Positions 1-12,263 are shown, numbered from the stretch's first letter. The stretch is 64,000 nt of DNA from Mycogone perniciosa (GCA_025331125.1 JAOALB010000072.1:1-64000); one strand, 5' to 3'. Notes: generated from the sequence alone by a model not told the origin. Translations and numbers: made by a program.

Positions 1-19
1 TGTGTGTGTGTGTGTGTGT
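1..19. repeat. (TG)n microsatellite at window edge
   Basis: Nine TG units open the window, followed by TTGGGAG. The tract probably continues to the left of the window. Simple-sequence repeat with no function implied. Confidence 0.9.
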
Positions 20-133
20 TTGGGAGTGTCATTTCCCCCTCGACAAAGTACTCTGCCAGGGAATTCGAAAAACTGTCAAAAGACGGTTGTCACGGGATAG
101 TGATCTCTAGCTCCAGTACGATTCTCGGGTCCA

Positions 134-184
134 TTAATACCGTTTCTCAGCCTCAAGCAGCTGCACGAATGAATCCTTCAACAT
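134..184 (-). other. In-frame C-terminal remnant downstream of the SDR stop
   Basis: Directly after the SDR stop codon the same frame stays open for 16 codons, reading MLKDSFVQLLEAEKRY, and then stops at 134-136. The closing helix of DFR-like SDRs normally has this pattern (hydrophobic residues spaced in a helix, ending in LEKR-like residues). This suggests the ancestral protein continued through the present TAA, which could derive from CAA by one C-to-T change. Alternatively the annotated stop is the true end and the similarity is chance. No intron of plausible size bypasses the stop. Confidence 0.6.
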
Positions 185-1162
185 TTAACTCAGCGGAATA
201 TACGTAATACCCAACACCATCTCCGACTTCGTCCCATTAATCTGATACACTTTCTCTAACTGTCCAGCCCCTGTTGTTCCAACCGGTAATCGACTTCGTA
301 GCTCAGGGATTTCCTGTCGGAGGGCATCCACAGCACTCTGATAGTCGAAATGGGTTCCAACCACGAAGCGCTGTCCACCTGCCTCGACTCTTTCACAAGC
401 CTCTAGATGGGCCGTAGCGACGACACGAACATCCGCGAAACCGGCAAAGTCGGTGGGAGGGACTTCTTTGGCATCGGCGAGACGCCACATAGCCTCAGAC
501 GACTCATTGAGGTGTTTCAAGTCTGTGATTTCCGAGACATGAGGGCCGAAGATCCAAGGAGGGCAGATTGATGAGAGCGAAAATGATGGCTTCTGACTCT
601 TCACCCAATCCCACTGCGCACTCTCGGCGAGGGCCTTTGAGGCGCAGTATGCGACCACCACCTCGGCTTCAGAGGCCTCGTCGTACGTCATTGGATTCCA
701 GTCATCCTCAGCGTAGGTATATCCTGGGCGCATGTCTTTGCTTAGGTTTAGGACTGATGCGAAGGATGATGTACTAACAACACGTCGAACGTTCGAGCCA
801 TAAGCTCTCGTGGCTTCAAGAATACTGACAGCGCTACTGATGGCGGGATCTAAAAGATCACCGGTGATAGATTTAACCTTTAGTGAGAATGGTGCGGCGA
901 CGCTGATGACACTGGTAATTGGCTTCACTGTCCCGGCGAATGCCCCTTTGTAGGACTCCTTTTTGCTAATGTCTGGAACGATGGCTAGTGAGATTTTGGA
1001 CTCGTGTTGCTTGAAGATCTTGGTGACCTTGGCAGCTGAACCTTCTGATCGGACGGTTCCTCTGACGTAATATCCTCGTTCCAGGGCTTGCTTGATGACG
1101 TGAAGAGCAAGAAAGCCGTTGGCCCCGGTGATGAGGAGAGTCTGCTCTGATGGAGTTTCCAT
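185..1162 (-). CDS. NAD(P)-dependent extended SDR, dihydroflavonol 4-reductase/aldehyde reductase-like
   Basis: A 325-residue protein with no visible intron. The N-terminus carries the Rossmann glycine motif ITGANGFLA (G13-x2-G16-x2-A19). An Arg-containing strand near residue 38 (RGTVRSE) is typical of NADP(H) preference. VVSTSS (130-133) supplies the catalytic Ser and YCASK (172-176) the Tyr/Lys pair. The PPWIFGP stretch (201-207) is characteristic of the DFR/cinnamoyl-CoA-reductase-like extended SDR branch. Such enzymes reduce ketones or aldehydes of small molecules in the cytosol; the substrate cannot be told from sequence. The ATG at 1160-1162 is chosen because the Rossmann fold begins directly after it. 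The reading frame stops at TAA 185-187, about 16 residues earlier than relatives usually end (see next entry). The gene stands alone next to a transposon block, with the next element 434 bp upstream. Confidence 0.88.
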   Translation of the reverse strand: METPSEQTLLITGANGFLALHVIKQALERGYYVRGTVRSEGSAAKVTKIFKQHESKISLAIVPDISKKESYKGAFAGTVKPITSVISVAAPFSLKVKSITGDLLDPAISSAVSILEATRAYGSNVRRVVSTSSFASVLNLSKDMRPGYTYAEDDWNPMTYDEASEAEVVVAYCASKALAESAQWDWVKSQKPSFSLSSICPPWIFGPHVSEITDLKHLNESSEAMWRLADAKEVPPTDFAGFADVRVVATAHLEACERVEAGGQRFVVGTHFDYQSAVDALRQEIPELRSRLPVGTTGAGQLEKVYQINGTKSEMVLGITYIPLS

Positions 1163-1594
1163 TTTTATGTTATATGAATGACTTGACTAAGAATTGAAAA
1201 GTAAATATCTGAAGGTGTGTGGAGGTCAAGTTATTACGATGGTTGTGTCGTGAAAGAAAATGCGCAATGATATTGCTGCAATGTGAATTCCCATGATGAA
1301 TGAAGGAACATGGCCCAAACAACCGGAGTCCGGACAATTATATATAATTTAGGTACCCCTCAACCCAGACCTCGTTTTCTAATCTCCGGATACTTCGGGC
1401 ATCAATTTCATTATTGCCGTTGGCCCTATAATCAGTCCGCTTTCCAGCTTACTTGCATTGTAAGTTATATGTATATGGAACTGTTTTTGCAGCTAGGCGA
1501 TAAGTCAGGAAGCAGCACTTGTTAACGCCGAAATACAGAGACTGACTTGACTCGGTCACATATCCAGGTGTGGGGCCGGGTACATGCGGCTAGG
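1163..1594. other. Intergenic region upstream of the SDR gene
   Basis: About 430 bp of balanced composition between the SDR start and the Tc1-like element. It should hold the SDR promoter. The short open frames here are not supported as genes. No clear conserved site is seen. Confidence 0.6.
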
Positions 1595-1596
1595 TA

Positions 1597-2982
1597 AATT
1601 AGTGCCCAAAAGTATCCGAACGCGCGACCCCGCGGTACGCGTCGCGACTAACCCTTATTCCACCCTCTATCTTCATCTACACATAACTCAACAACAAAAT
1701 GCCTCCAGAACGTAATTTCGGCGCCGAAGTAAACGCAAATCGCAGAAGATTATATAAGTTTAGCCCTATGTAAAGATCTGCATTATGCGCGGAATTATCG
1801 CAGGGCAAAACCTACTAAGCAGTTGCGCAGATATATAACTGCTCACCATTAACCGCGCTCTCCATCTACAAACACTGGAATAATACCCAATTATTCGAAA
1901 ATAAGGCAAGATTTGGCCAGCTAAAAAGACTTACACTAGCAGAGGTTAGATATATAACTTTATTGATAAAAAAAGACTATTAGATAATATGAAATATATT
2001 ATTTAATGCAATAAATAATTGCATTAGCAAAAATGTAATAGGCTGCGCTATATAGAAGGAATTTCACTGTAAAGAGCGAGCAATATAAAGGATTCCTCTA
2101 TTACCAGAAACCGCAGCTATACAGCTTTAATAGGCAGAAACTTAAAAAGAAGATAAAGAAGAATTAATAAAAGTATAGCGGTTTAAAGTTATACCCTTTT
2201 ACTTATATTGATGCAGATCTAGGTTATCTTCTTTAATAAGTCTTTTACATAAAACTAACCTAATAACCGCTGCGGCAAGGTATTCCGGAAGCTTTATAAA
2301 AAGTTCCAGAGAGCTATAGTTAATATTACAGTATATAAAAAGGCTAAAATCTCTCTAATAGTATAGGCAGGAATTTAAAGGGAAGGCTAGTTTAAGTTTA
2401 TTATTATAGAATAACATTAAGCCTCTATATATAAAGGATATACTATAAAGAGCTATTAAAACGCACTATCTAAAGGCCTTCTTTTTATATATAATAGTAT
2501 AAAACGGTTCCAGTAAAATAACGTAAAAATTTATAACTTTAGTAGAACGCCTAAATAACTGCAGATTAACAGCATTAAGTATATTAACTAGCCGCTATAC
2601 TTGCCGGATCTTAACCTTATAGAGTATGTTTAGAAAGCTTTTAAAGCGAAGTTAATTTAACTATTCCCTGAACTATAAGACTTAAAGAATAATAAGGCTT
2701 TAATTGCAAGATTAAAGTCCTGCTTAAAGGTTACGTAAAATAAAATAGCCTAAAAGCTTATTAAAAAGCTAATTAACTTAATCCCGCGCCGACTTTTAGC
2801 TATTATCTAGGTATAGGGGTACTATATAAAATATTAAACACTAATATTAAAGCTATTATATAGCTATAGTATTATAAGAATTGCATTATAATTAAAGAAG
2901 TTATAGCTGGTTAAAGTTACTTATATTATATGTATGCGTGGTGGCTGGGGTCGCGTGTTCGGATACTTTTGGGCACTAATTT
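1597..2982 (+). mobile_element. Tc1/mariner-superfamily DNA transposon, RIP-degraded
   Basis: Terminal inverted repeats of about 35 bp lie at 1597-1631 and 2947-2982. Both read AATTAGTGCCCAAAAGTATC inward and continue CGAAC-R-CGCGACCCC. TA dinucleotides flank both ends (1595-1596 and 2983-2984), the target duplication of this superfamily; one extra T sits at the right junction. The element is about 1.39 kb, normal for Tc1-like elements. The ends keep their GC-rich sequence while the middle is strongly AT-shifted. It is non-autonomous now because the transposase is broken. Confidence 0.9.
1699..2837 (+). pseudogene. Tc1-like transposase, RIP-inactivated
   Basis: The frame starts at ATG 1699 (MPPERNFGAEVNANRRR) but meets TAA after 24 codons and many more stops further on. 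The N-terminal part resembles a helix-turn-helix region. The diagnostic catalytic-core segment is at 2589-2630: stop-PLYLPDLNLIEYV-stop, which is the Tc1 motif W-P-x-Y-S-P-D-L-N-P-I-E-x-x-W, with both Trp codons turned into TAG as RIP would do. The C-terminus RRLLAII...GYYIKY and its stop at 2835-2837 also fit fungal Tc1 transposases. The start and the stop are in different frames, so at least one indel or an unrecognised intron separates them. No active protein is possible from this copy. Confidence 0.85.
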
Positions 2983-2984
2983 TA

Positions 2985-5208
2985 GTCACGGATGCAAAGA
3001 GGACCAGAAAACTGAATATAATAAGATACTGCCTTCCTGAAAGAAGTGTCTCGGCTAAAAACGGCCCTTTCTCCCTATTATAAAAAGTAAAGTATATACC
3101 TTAGCAATTATAGCTGATAGTGCAAGTTATATTGCAGTTGACACCCATTATGTATATTCTAATAAAATGAATTAATATACAATCCCTATAAAAAGGCAGA
3201 CTAGATTTAAGGTTTAGGCGTTAAATTAAGTAAAACTCCTATATTTATGTTTTATATACAGTGCAGTAAAAGAATTCCTAAATCGTATAAGCTAGTCGTT
3301 TATATATATAATTGCTACTTGCATGCATATATATATCTGTTTAAGGCCCTGATCCCTAACGGCTAAATTCTTTTTAGGCGCCCTAAACTTTTTTCAAAAA
3401 GATATGGTATACTTAAATTAGTAGGGATCTTTAATATAAAAGTAAAAAGTAACTATCCGCCCCTGCAAATAATATATTAAGCTAGTAAGGGAGTTATAAT
3501 ATTACAGAAATACCTTTAAAAGGAATAGTTGCTAAAGAATTTATAAAAAAAACTGAGAATTCGACTGTTTTTCGTTTAAAAAAATTTAAGTAATAGCAGC
3601 ACTTAAATTTACTTTAACTAAAATATTTCATTTAATTTCTATTTTCCTAGTAATAATATTATAATATTTATTTATAAATTATTATTATATTGATTTATTT
3701 AAGAAATATAAGTAAGACTATAATAAATTCATTTATATTATAATTAAATATTTAAATTACTATAGCTATTTATATTTTCTATTATAAAGTATTATTATTT
3801 AATATTTCTATAAGCTTTTAATTTATAATTTTAATATTAAAAAATAATAGTATCTTTTTATTAAAATACTTATAAAGTAAATACTTATTAGTTATTTAAA
3901 GTAAGTTACTTATATTTGGCTTTTAAGTAGAGATAGTATATAGTAATTATACCTGCTAGCTTTAGGAGTATATATACCTTTTTTAGATTACTGAAAAAAA
4001 AAGTTAGGCGTTAAGGATTAAGGCTAAAATTATTATAGTATAGAAAGGTAGGTTAAGGCTACAATTATTATTATACTATAGATAGTATAGAGAGAGCTAT
4101 AGCTAGGAACGCGTTAAGGCCTAATTATACAATTAAAGCTTATAGAATAGGGCGTTAATACTATATTATAATTAATACTAAAACAGTACCTAATACCTTT
4201 TTATTTTATTATTAAACTGCAAATAACTATATTATTTATATAAATTAATAATATATAAAGAATATTAAAGAATATATTATTTATAGTAAATTTAATTAAT
4301 AATATTTTATTAAAATAAAAAGGTTATAATAAACCTTATTTATAGAATGCTATTAAATAAAGATAATAATTATTATTAATTTTAACAAATAATATAAATA
4401 CTTAATTTATTATAAAAGGTATTATAATTTTTTTAAACAATTTATATATATTAAATAAACTTTTTTAAAACTTTATTATAAATTTATCTATTAAATAGTA
4501 AATATAATAGAATAATAAACTAAATAATGAAATGATTAGTTTATTATTAAGTAATAATTAAATATAATTAAATAGTATATATATTATATAACTTTACTTT
4601 TAAACTTTATATATAAATATATTATTAAAAGACTTTATTTTTACTATATAAAAGTAAATTATAACTTGTATATATAAAATAAAAAGTTATAGTTAAATAT
4701 ATATTAAATATATTTATATTAAATATAAAATTAAAATAGCTAAGTTTAATTCTATTAATTATACTTTAATTTAATAATAATTTAAACCTAATAGTAAAAT
4801 AGTTTAGTATAATCTATAACCTAAACTTTAATAATATATTAATATTATTTATAATATTAAATTAAGTAAAAGGTTTAAGCTTAAAATAATATACTTTCTT
4901 TAAATATTAATAAAGAAATACTACTAATTTATTAACTTTTAGTTAAATTTAATTAACTATATTTATTAAAAAGTTTAATTTAATTAATAAATTAAAGAAA
5001 GAATTCATTTTAACTTAAAGTTATTAAGAATAGTAAACTATAAACTATATTATCTTTTATATATAAAATCTATATTAATATAAAAGCTTTTATAAATAAT
5101 AGTTATATAATTTAAGCTTTTATTAATTATACTTTTATTAAAACATTTAATATTATTATTTAATAATTATTATTTATAAAAGACTGCTTTTATTAATAAA
5201 ACTATAAT
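2985..5208. other. AT-rich RIP-degraded repeat DNA
   Basis: Apart from a short balanced stretch to about 3080, this is TpA-rich sequence with no open frame of useful size. It is the host DNA into which copia-1 inserted at 5209-5213, continuing on the other side after 12263. It is probably an older transposon relic; the family was not recognised. Confidence 0.55.
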
Positions 5209-5213
5209 TAAGC

Positions 5214-5487
5214 TATTGCAGAGCGCGGTATAGCTATATAGAGTATAGAGAGAAATGGGAATAAAGCTTAATTCTAGTAATAAATATACTGTAATAGCCT
5301 CGCTATATATATAGAGAGCTAATATAAAGGAAAACGTAAAATATATATATTATAAGCGCCTTTATAGTCTAATATATTGCTTATGCGATATATATATTAG
5401 CTAATATCTACTATATAAGCAGATAAAAGCTCCTTAGCGCTAATAAGCGCTAATAAATAATAGGTCTTTAGCCTACCTAACCTAATA
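5214..5487 (-). repeat. copia-1 3' LTR
   Basis: 274 bp. Its outer flank holds TAAGC at 5209-5213. It contains the AATAAAGCTT-type segment and the inverted TGC..TATATAA..GCA feature seen in the other family members. Confidence 0.93.
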
Positions 5488-5499
5488 TACCCCCTAGTT
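5488..5499 (-). promoter_or_regulatory. copia-1 polypurine tract
   Basis: On the minus strand AACTAGGGGGTA directly precedes the 3' LTR. It is the expected position and composition for the plus-strand DNA primer of an LTR retrotransposon. Confidence 0.75.
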
Positions 5500-8400
5500 A
5501 ATAAAGCTATTTTTAGTGCTTTATTAACTGCTATCTTAGTCTATTTATAATATTATAACTATCTGGCTATACTTTTAAAGCTTCTCTTATTTAGTTAAAA
5601 GCTCCTTTATTATAAATATATATTAATATTTTATTATTAAAAGTAAAAGGGATATAAACGCTATAGCTATTATTAATTTATAATAATTAAAAGTTAAATA
5701 ATAAAGCTTTTTAAATAAGTAAATTAATTTTAAATAGTTAAAATAAAATATATTAGCTATCCTTTAACTTTATTTTTTACTTTTCTTTTTTAATTATTAT
5801 TATTATCATTATTATTAATAATAGCAGTATTAATAATATTAATATAGCCCTAGTAAATATTATACTTTTCTTATATTCCTTTTATAATACACTTTTATTA
5901 ATTAATAATAAAATTGCAGAATAAAAATACCTTTTTAATTAAATATAATTGCAGTTGCCTTTTAAAGGTAGCTTATTATAGTATTAATTGTTTTTAGGCG
6001 GCTATATTTACTGCTGCTTTTATATCAGCTACTGCTTTTATGCCGGCTTTTACTTTAGCTAGTCTAGTTTCTATTACTGCGCTAGCTAATTTAGTTATTT
6101 AGCCTCTTTCTTATTTAAAGTTAAAGTTTACTAAAAATTGCAAGGAAGCCTTCACTAAGCTGCGCGCTACAGTATCTTTATCGGCTCCTCCTCCTACTCT
6201 TATAGCTTTTATTACTGCGTTTACTTTTACTTTAGCCTTTATCCCTATTATTACTACTACTATTTTAATAGTAATCCCTGCTTTTGCCTTTACTCCTGCT
6301 ACTGCCTTTACTGCTATACTATTATCCCTTTTTTATAAAGGTTATTTAAAGTCAGTAATTGCTAGTAAAAGAGATTTCTTTTAATATATTACTATTACCT
6401 ACTTTTAGCAGTATACTGTTTATTTTAATAGTAACTATTAATGCGCTTTTTACTATATTTCTTTTTTACTTTTATTATATTACTTTAATTAATTATATGC
6501 TTTATAATTATTTAATACTTATATTAATTATATATTAGCTTTTTTAAGCTATAAGTAAAAATTATAATTAAGTAAATATATTATTTTTTCTTTATATACT
6601 TATAAGCTAATACAATTAAATAGCAATTTAATATAAAAAGGCATTATACCTTTAATTTAATTTATTAAAAAAGGAGGATTTAGTTTATATTAAAGAGGCA
6701 GCTGCTTTAGGTAACTATAATTATAATGCCTTTTGCGTATAGGCGTATAAAGGGTAAAAGGCTTTAAGTGATTAATTATTATAGTAATAGGGTATACCTT
6801 TTATAGTAAGCAGCCTTTAAGCTAAAATTAAATAGTTTCCTATACTTTTATATATTTTATTCTAGTAACTGTATATCTATTAAGTTTAATAGTATTTTAA
6901 AGTGCTTAAAGTACTATTAAAGAAAGGCTTTAATAAGTTTATTAACAGGTATAAAGTTAATAAAAAAATAAAAGACTAAAAATAATCCTTTTTAATATTC
7001 CTATTAAAGCTATATATTTTATATATTAAGATAATATAAGTTAGTGTTAATTTATATACTCTTTTTAATTATAAAATATATAATTAACTAATTATTATAG
7101 TTAATATTTTAATTAATATTAAAGTTAAATTTTATTTTTTAAAAAAGGTAATATAAACCTATTGCCTCTTTTACTATTTAGGTAAAGGCAAGTAATTCTG
7201 CTTTAATTATAGATATATTAACTATACTTTAGCATATAGTATTCTATAAAATAAAGCTTAAAAAGAGTATAATAAAATACTTTTAAGATAATCTTTAAGT
7301 ATTTATATTATTAGCGACAAAAGTATTGCTTAAGGCAGTTAAAACTTATATTTCGCCTCGCCTTGTATATTAAAGAGCTAAAAAGCGCTATATATATAAA
7401 TAGCAGATTAGCTAGTTAACTGCTTTAAAGTACTTTTTATTAAGGTTAATTAAGAACTGCAATAAAGCTAAAGTACTATATACTATATCTAGCTTTATTA
7501 TAATAGTTATATAAAGTATAGACTTTCCTTTTTTTTTACTATATTTTAATAGTTACTTTTATAATTTATATTATAGCTTTTTTAAGCTTTATTATTAGTA
7601 TTAAAACTATAAAAAGCTATATTTTATTATTAAACTTAAATTATTTCATAACCTTTTCAAAATAGGTTTTATAAAACAAGTACATTTTATCCTGTTTATA
7701 ATTTCAGGTAATTTTAATACTTAAAAACCACTATATATCCCTTTTACTATAAAGCTTATACTTTACTTTAAAAGTATCTAATAGTTTAGTATAAAAAGCG
7801 TTATTGTTATAATCATATATAATTAAAATATTATTTATATAAAATATAATAAAAATCTTCCAAGCTTAGTTATAAAAGAGGCAGGGCTCTTTAAAGCTTA
7901 AGATTAACCTTTATTTCTTTAAGGTTAAGGATAATTTATTAAACTATAGTTTTAATAAGTCTTTTAGCTTATATAAGGCTTTAATAAGCTTTAAATAGAT
8001 ATTTAATAGCTTAAAACCTTTAAGAAGCTTATATATAACTAGTTTTAAATTTTTATCCTTTAAAGCATTTAAAAAAAGCATTTTTAATATTATACTGCTT
8101 TAACTTAAAGCTAAATTTTACTGCTAAAGCAATAAATATATAAAGAAAACGCGCTGCTAGTATAGCTATATATATACTTTTTATTATAAAGTGTTCTTAT
8201 AAATCCCTTTGGACTATAAATTAAGCTTTATAGTATTTTATAAACTCCTTTTAATCTTTTAATAGTTTCGCTAAATCCTTTTAGTAAATAGTTTATTTAT
8301 TAAAAATAATACTTTTTTAAAGGGAAGCTTTTTAATCTATTACTATATTAAAAATAGTAAATACTATTATCATACTTTTTAATTTACTGTTTATTAGCTT

Positions 8401-11400
8401 TTATTAATTAAATAGCAGTTAATATATACCATTAAATTAAAGAGTTTTATAATTATTAAATATATACTAAGCTTATTATCCTTTAAAGTAGTGTTTAAGG
8501 TATATATTTTAGTTTTATATACTAGGATATATTTATTAACCTTTTTTACAGGTTATTTCCTTTAAAGTCTTATACTTTTATAAATATTAATTACTGTATT
8601 ACTGTTTAGGGAATTATTAGCTAGCTTTTCCTTTAAAATGTACTCTTTTAATATAAAAGTAAGCGAGTCTTTTATATACTAGTCTGCCTTTAGCTATAGC
8701 AGTTTATTTTCTTTTATTAAGTAATATACCTTTAATATATAAGGCTATTTTTCTGCTAGCTCTCTGTCTTTAAAAAGGGGTAAATTGCTTTTAAAAGTAT
8801 TATTTAAAGTTCCTGTTAATATACTAGTTTTATTTATAGAGATTAACTATTCTAGGGTAGCCTTTAGTGTTTAAAGACTAAGAGGTTTTTTTAAGTATAC
8901 TAATAGTTTGCCTAAAGCGTTTATTAAGTTAATTTTAATACTTTATACAATTCCTATCTTTAAAGGTATACTCTTTTTTTCTATATTACCTATAAAGGTA
9001 TTCTTTACTGCAGGAATATATATTAAAAAGAGTTTAAATTTTGGCTTATCTTCTTTAACTTTATTAAATAGTTTATTTAATTTAACTATAAACAGTTTAT
9101 CTGCGCTTTCTTTTTTACTATTAAAAAAGCTAGTTTTATTAAATTATATATTTTTTATAATAATTACTTTTATTTAGTAAAGTAATTAAATGCAATATAT
9201 ATTATTTATAGTATATTTAATAAAATATTTAATTAGGCCTTTAGGCTTTATTTTAAATTCTCTCTTTTTTTTAGCTAGCTTTAAAGTTTCTATTAAGTAT
9301 ATAAGCGCGGCAGCTACATATATAAAGTCCACTTTAATCTAGCTATAAGTCTACGGATAGCTCTTTTATTAAAAGGGGCGCGAAATTGCAAAACTATTAC
9401 TTTAACTTTTTAATAAATAATATTATATTAAAGCTATATATAAAATTTATATTAATAATATATACTGCAGCTTTTATGCTTTTAGGCTATAAATTAGTTA
9501 GAAGGCTTATAGCTTTAAATACTTTTATTAATTTATTTATAATTTCTTAACCTGCGCACTTTAAGGCGCTATTCGGCTTATATATATAGGAAGGGGCAAG
9601 CTTTAAGATAATTCCTTTTGCGTTTAGCTAGATCTAGAAGTATATTAAGCCCTTGACTGTAATTACAGCTTTTTTATTATTTTGCTTAAAAAATATATTA
9701 AAATATTATATTACGTTTTTACTATACTTATAAAGTTAAAGAGAGTATTAAAGACAGTATTCTACTTTTTATTCAATAAAAGGCATATATATAACTATAA
9801 AGTATATTCTTCTTTAAGTACTAAAAGCTAGTTATCCCTATTATAACTATAAGGATAATCTTAAAGATCTTAATGCACTTTAAAAAATAGTTTTAGTATT
9901 TATCTTTCAAACGTTCTGCGAAAGATAACCTGTTTTATATATATAAAAGTATAGGCTTTACACTTTATTTATATAATTCCTTTAATATATATATTCTTTG
10001 CGTTTTTTATTAATACTTTAAGCGCTTCTAGGCTTAAATGTCTTAATTATAAGTGTTAAAGCTGCTTTAAGTTATTATATAGTGTTAATAGGTTATATAT
10101 TAGTCTTCTCTTTCTTTTTAATATTATATAGATATAATAGTCTGCGTTAAAAAAAAGGAATAAAGCAGTTATACTACTTAAGATAATATATTTAAAGATA
10201 AAGGCAATATAAAGCGATAAAGGTTTATATTAAAGAAATAAAAGATTATACCTATACTTTACTTTCCCTATAACTATATTTAAATTTACTATATTAATGC
10301 AAACTATATTATTATACTTTATAAGCTATATTCCTGCTTTCCGAAGCTTTAATAAATATATAATATTAAGGTAAAATCCTTTAACTATAGCTATATTTAT
10401 AAGCTTTACTAAGTGCGCTGCCTTTTAATATAGATTATAAAGAGTATCCTTTAATAAGCAGCGTCCTTTCCTAGCTATAAAATATTTAGCTCCTTTTACT
10501 TTAATATAGTTATTTTCTATACTTAAAATAAAAAAGCTAGGAATAAAGTAATTCCTATTATTTATTAAATAAATAGCACTATAGGTATTAAAGAGAGTAC
10601 TTTAAAAAAGGCAGTAAAGTATATCCTATATATTAATATATATTAATATATTTATTATACATACTATAAGGCTTATATTTTCTTTATTAATTAAGTTTAA
10701 GGAGATTAAAGCAGCTATAACAGTTAAAGCTATACCTCTTTAAGCTAGGGCTATAAAGCTAATACCCTTTTTACTAAGCTTATTGCAGAGTATATATTAT
10801 TTATCTTTTTAGAGGCAAATATAAATTACTGCAGTTTATTGCAGGTTAAAGGCGTATTTCCCTTTTTTATTAAATTTTCCTTTAAGCGCAGTAAATAGTA
10901 TACTATAGTCCTTTAAAGGCCAATTATACCTTTCCTGTCTATATAGGTATTCCTTCCTAGCCAAAGTTTTTAAATATATAGTATTATTTGCTATAGCTTT
11001 ATCTAAATAGTTATTAAATATTATATAAAGTCTATAAGTATAACTCTTTATATTTTATATATTATTTAGGAAAAGTTAATTAAGCTAATTAAAAGAAAAG
11101 ATTTTAGCAGTTTTACTGCTTTTAATCTAACTATTTATATAATATAGGTAGTATAAAGTAAAGTTTAAGGTATAGTATACTCTAATAGCTTTTAAAAAAG
11201 CCTTTTAGGCAGTTATTCCTATAACTTTAAAAAGCTTATACTTTACTGCATTTATATAAATATACGCCCAGTTTATATATTATATTTCTGGCTTTAAGTT
11301 CCTATACTTTATATTATATAGGATACATTTATATAAAATCTGTACTTCTTTATATATTATATCCTTATAAAAAGTTAATTATTTCTTAAGCTTCTTTATA

Positions 11401-11970
11401 ATTTAATAAATAATAAACTTAACGTTTAAGTTTTTATTATTTTTATTAGCTGCTTTAATAGTAGTAGAGGCTAAGGCTATAGCTTAAATTGCAGCTTTAA
11501 AGTCTATAAGGATTAAAGTATAAATGCCGGTATTAACTGTCTTCTATATTTATTTAAAGATTACTGCTTTAGCTTTCCTTTTTTTAATATATAAAGTAAT
11601 AGTATATTAGTGTTTATAAAGCAGACTATTATAATAAATAGAGGTATTTATTAAAGTAGCTTTTTTTTAAATGCTTTTACGGCAGTTTCTTTTGCCTGAG
11701 TTAAAGTAGGTGGCTTTAAAGCAGGGAAATAGTTATTATCTTAATCGGGGAGATTAGGATTAACTTTATTCCAGATCTTTACAGTAGTTATATAGTTATT
11801 TAGAATAGTAATCTATTTAATTTACTAGACTATTAAATCCAGCTTTATAAAGGTACTTTTTTTGCGTTATCTATTATAAAAGGTGGCTTTAAAAGCTTGA
11901 AAGCGAAGGGAAAAAGTAAAGGTAAAGATATAATATTAAAGGAAGTTTCTAGTAACTTTAATAGTTACTA
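5500..11970 (-). pseudogene. copia-1 gag-pol polyprotein, RIP-inactivated
   Basis: Read on the minus strand the interior is a chain of stop-broken segments in copia order. A gag-like region rich in former Trp codons lies at about 11.9-11.1 kb. A protease-side segment (AHLVKLINIAI, FYLNIIYLLKLRKAGI) lies around 10.5-10.3 kb. Reverse transcriptase follows at about 8.1-7.7 kb. The RT active site is at 7830-7844: FYINNIL where the family has F-Y-V-D-D-I-L, both Asp codons now AAT and Val now ATA, all G-to-A changes on the coding strand. Downstream comes TKLLDTFKVKYKLYSK, a conserved copia stretch. A piece open by chance at 8908-9177 on the plus strand is antisense to this gene. No functional product is possible. 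Confidence 0.85.
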
Positions 11971-11984
11971 CCTGGGCTTATAAC
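11971..11984 (-). promoter_or_regulatory. copia-1 primer-binding site, half initiator-tRNA type
   Basis: On the minus strand the LTR is followed at once by GTTATAAGCCCAGG. The Drosophila copia and yeast Ty5 families prime from an internal fragment of initiator Met-tRNA; their sites are complementary to its anticodon stem-loop (GGTTATGRGCCC). The match here is close, allowing a G-to-A RIP change. Confidence 0.75.
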
Positions 11985-12258
11985 TATCGCGGAGCGCAGT
12001 ATAGCTATATAAAGTATAGAAAAAAATAGGAATAAAGCTTAATTCTAGTCATAAATATACCGTAATAGCCTTACTATATATACAGATAGCTAATATAAAG
12101 GAAAACGTAGAATATATACATTATAAGCGCCTCTATAGTCTAATATATTGCTTATACAATATATATATTAGCTAGTATTTACTATATAAGCAGATAAAAG
12201 CTCCTTAGCGCTAATAAGCGTTAATAAATAGTCGGTCCTTAGCTTACCTAACCTAATA
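11985..12258 (-). repeat. copia-1 5' LTR
   Basis: 274 bp, the same length as its partner. It is AT-shifted but aligns along its whole length with the LTRs at 5214, 51470 and 52661. The target duplication TAAGC follows at 12259-12263. Confidence 0.93.
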
Positions 12259-12263
12259 TAAGC

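Larger units (their letters stand above)
5214..12258 (-). mobile_element. copia-1: complete Ty1/copia LTR retrotransposon, RIP-degraded
   Basis: A 7045-bp element on the minus strand. Two LTRs of exactly 274 bp (5214-5487 and 11985-12258) enclose about 6.5 kb. The 5-bp target duplication TAAGC is at 5209-5213 and 12259-12263. Next to the 5' LTR is a primer-binding site like the half-tRNA site of copia/Ty5, and next to the 3' LTR is a G-rich polypurine tract. Reverse-transcriptase sequence near 7.7-8.1 kb places it in Ty1/copia. LTR termini now read TA...TA, consistent with TG...CA after RIP. Further copies of the family lie near 45.8 kb, at 51.5 kb and, as a solo LTR, at 52.7 kb. Confidence 0.93.

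Noticed and set aside
1310..1525. 71-codon open frame upstream of the SDR gene
   Set aside because: No motif, no homologous pattern, overlaps the expected promoter.
8908..9177. 89-codon hydrophobic plus-strand frame that looks like a membrane protein
   Set aside because: Antisense to copia-1 pol. Its hydrophobicity comes from T-rich complement of A-rich coding sequence.
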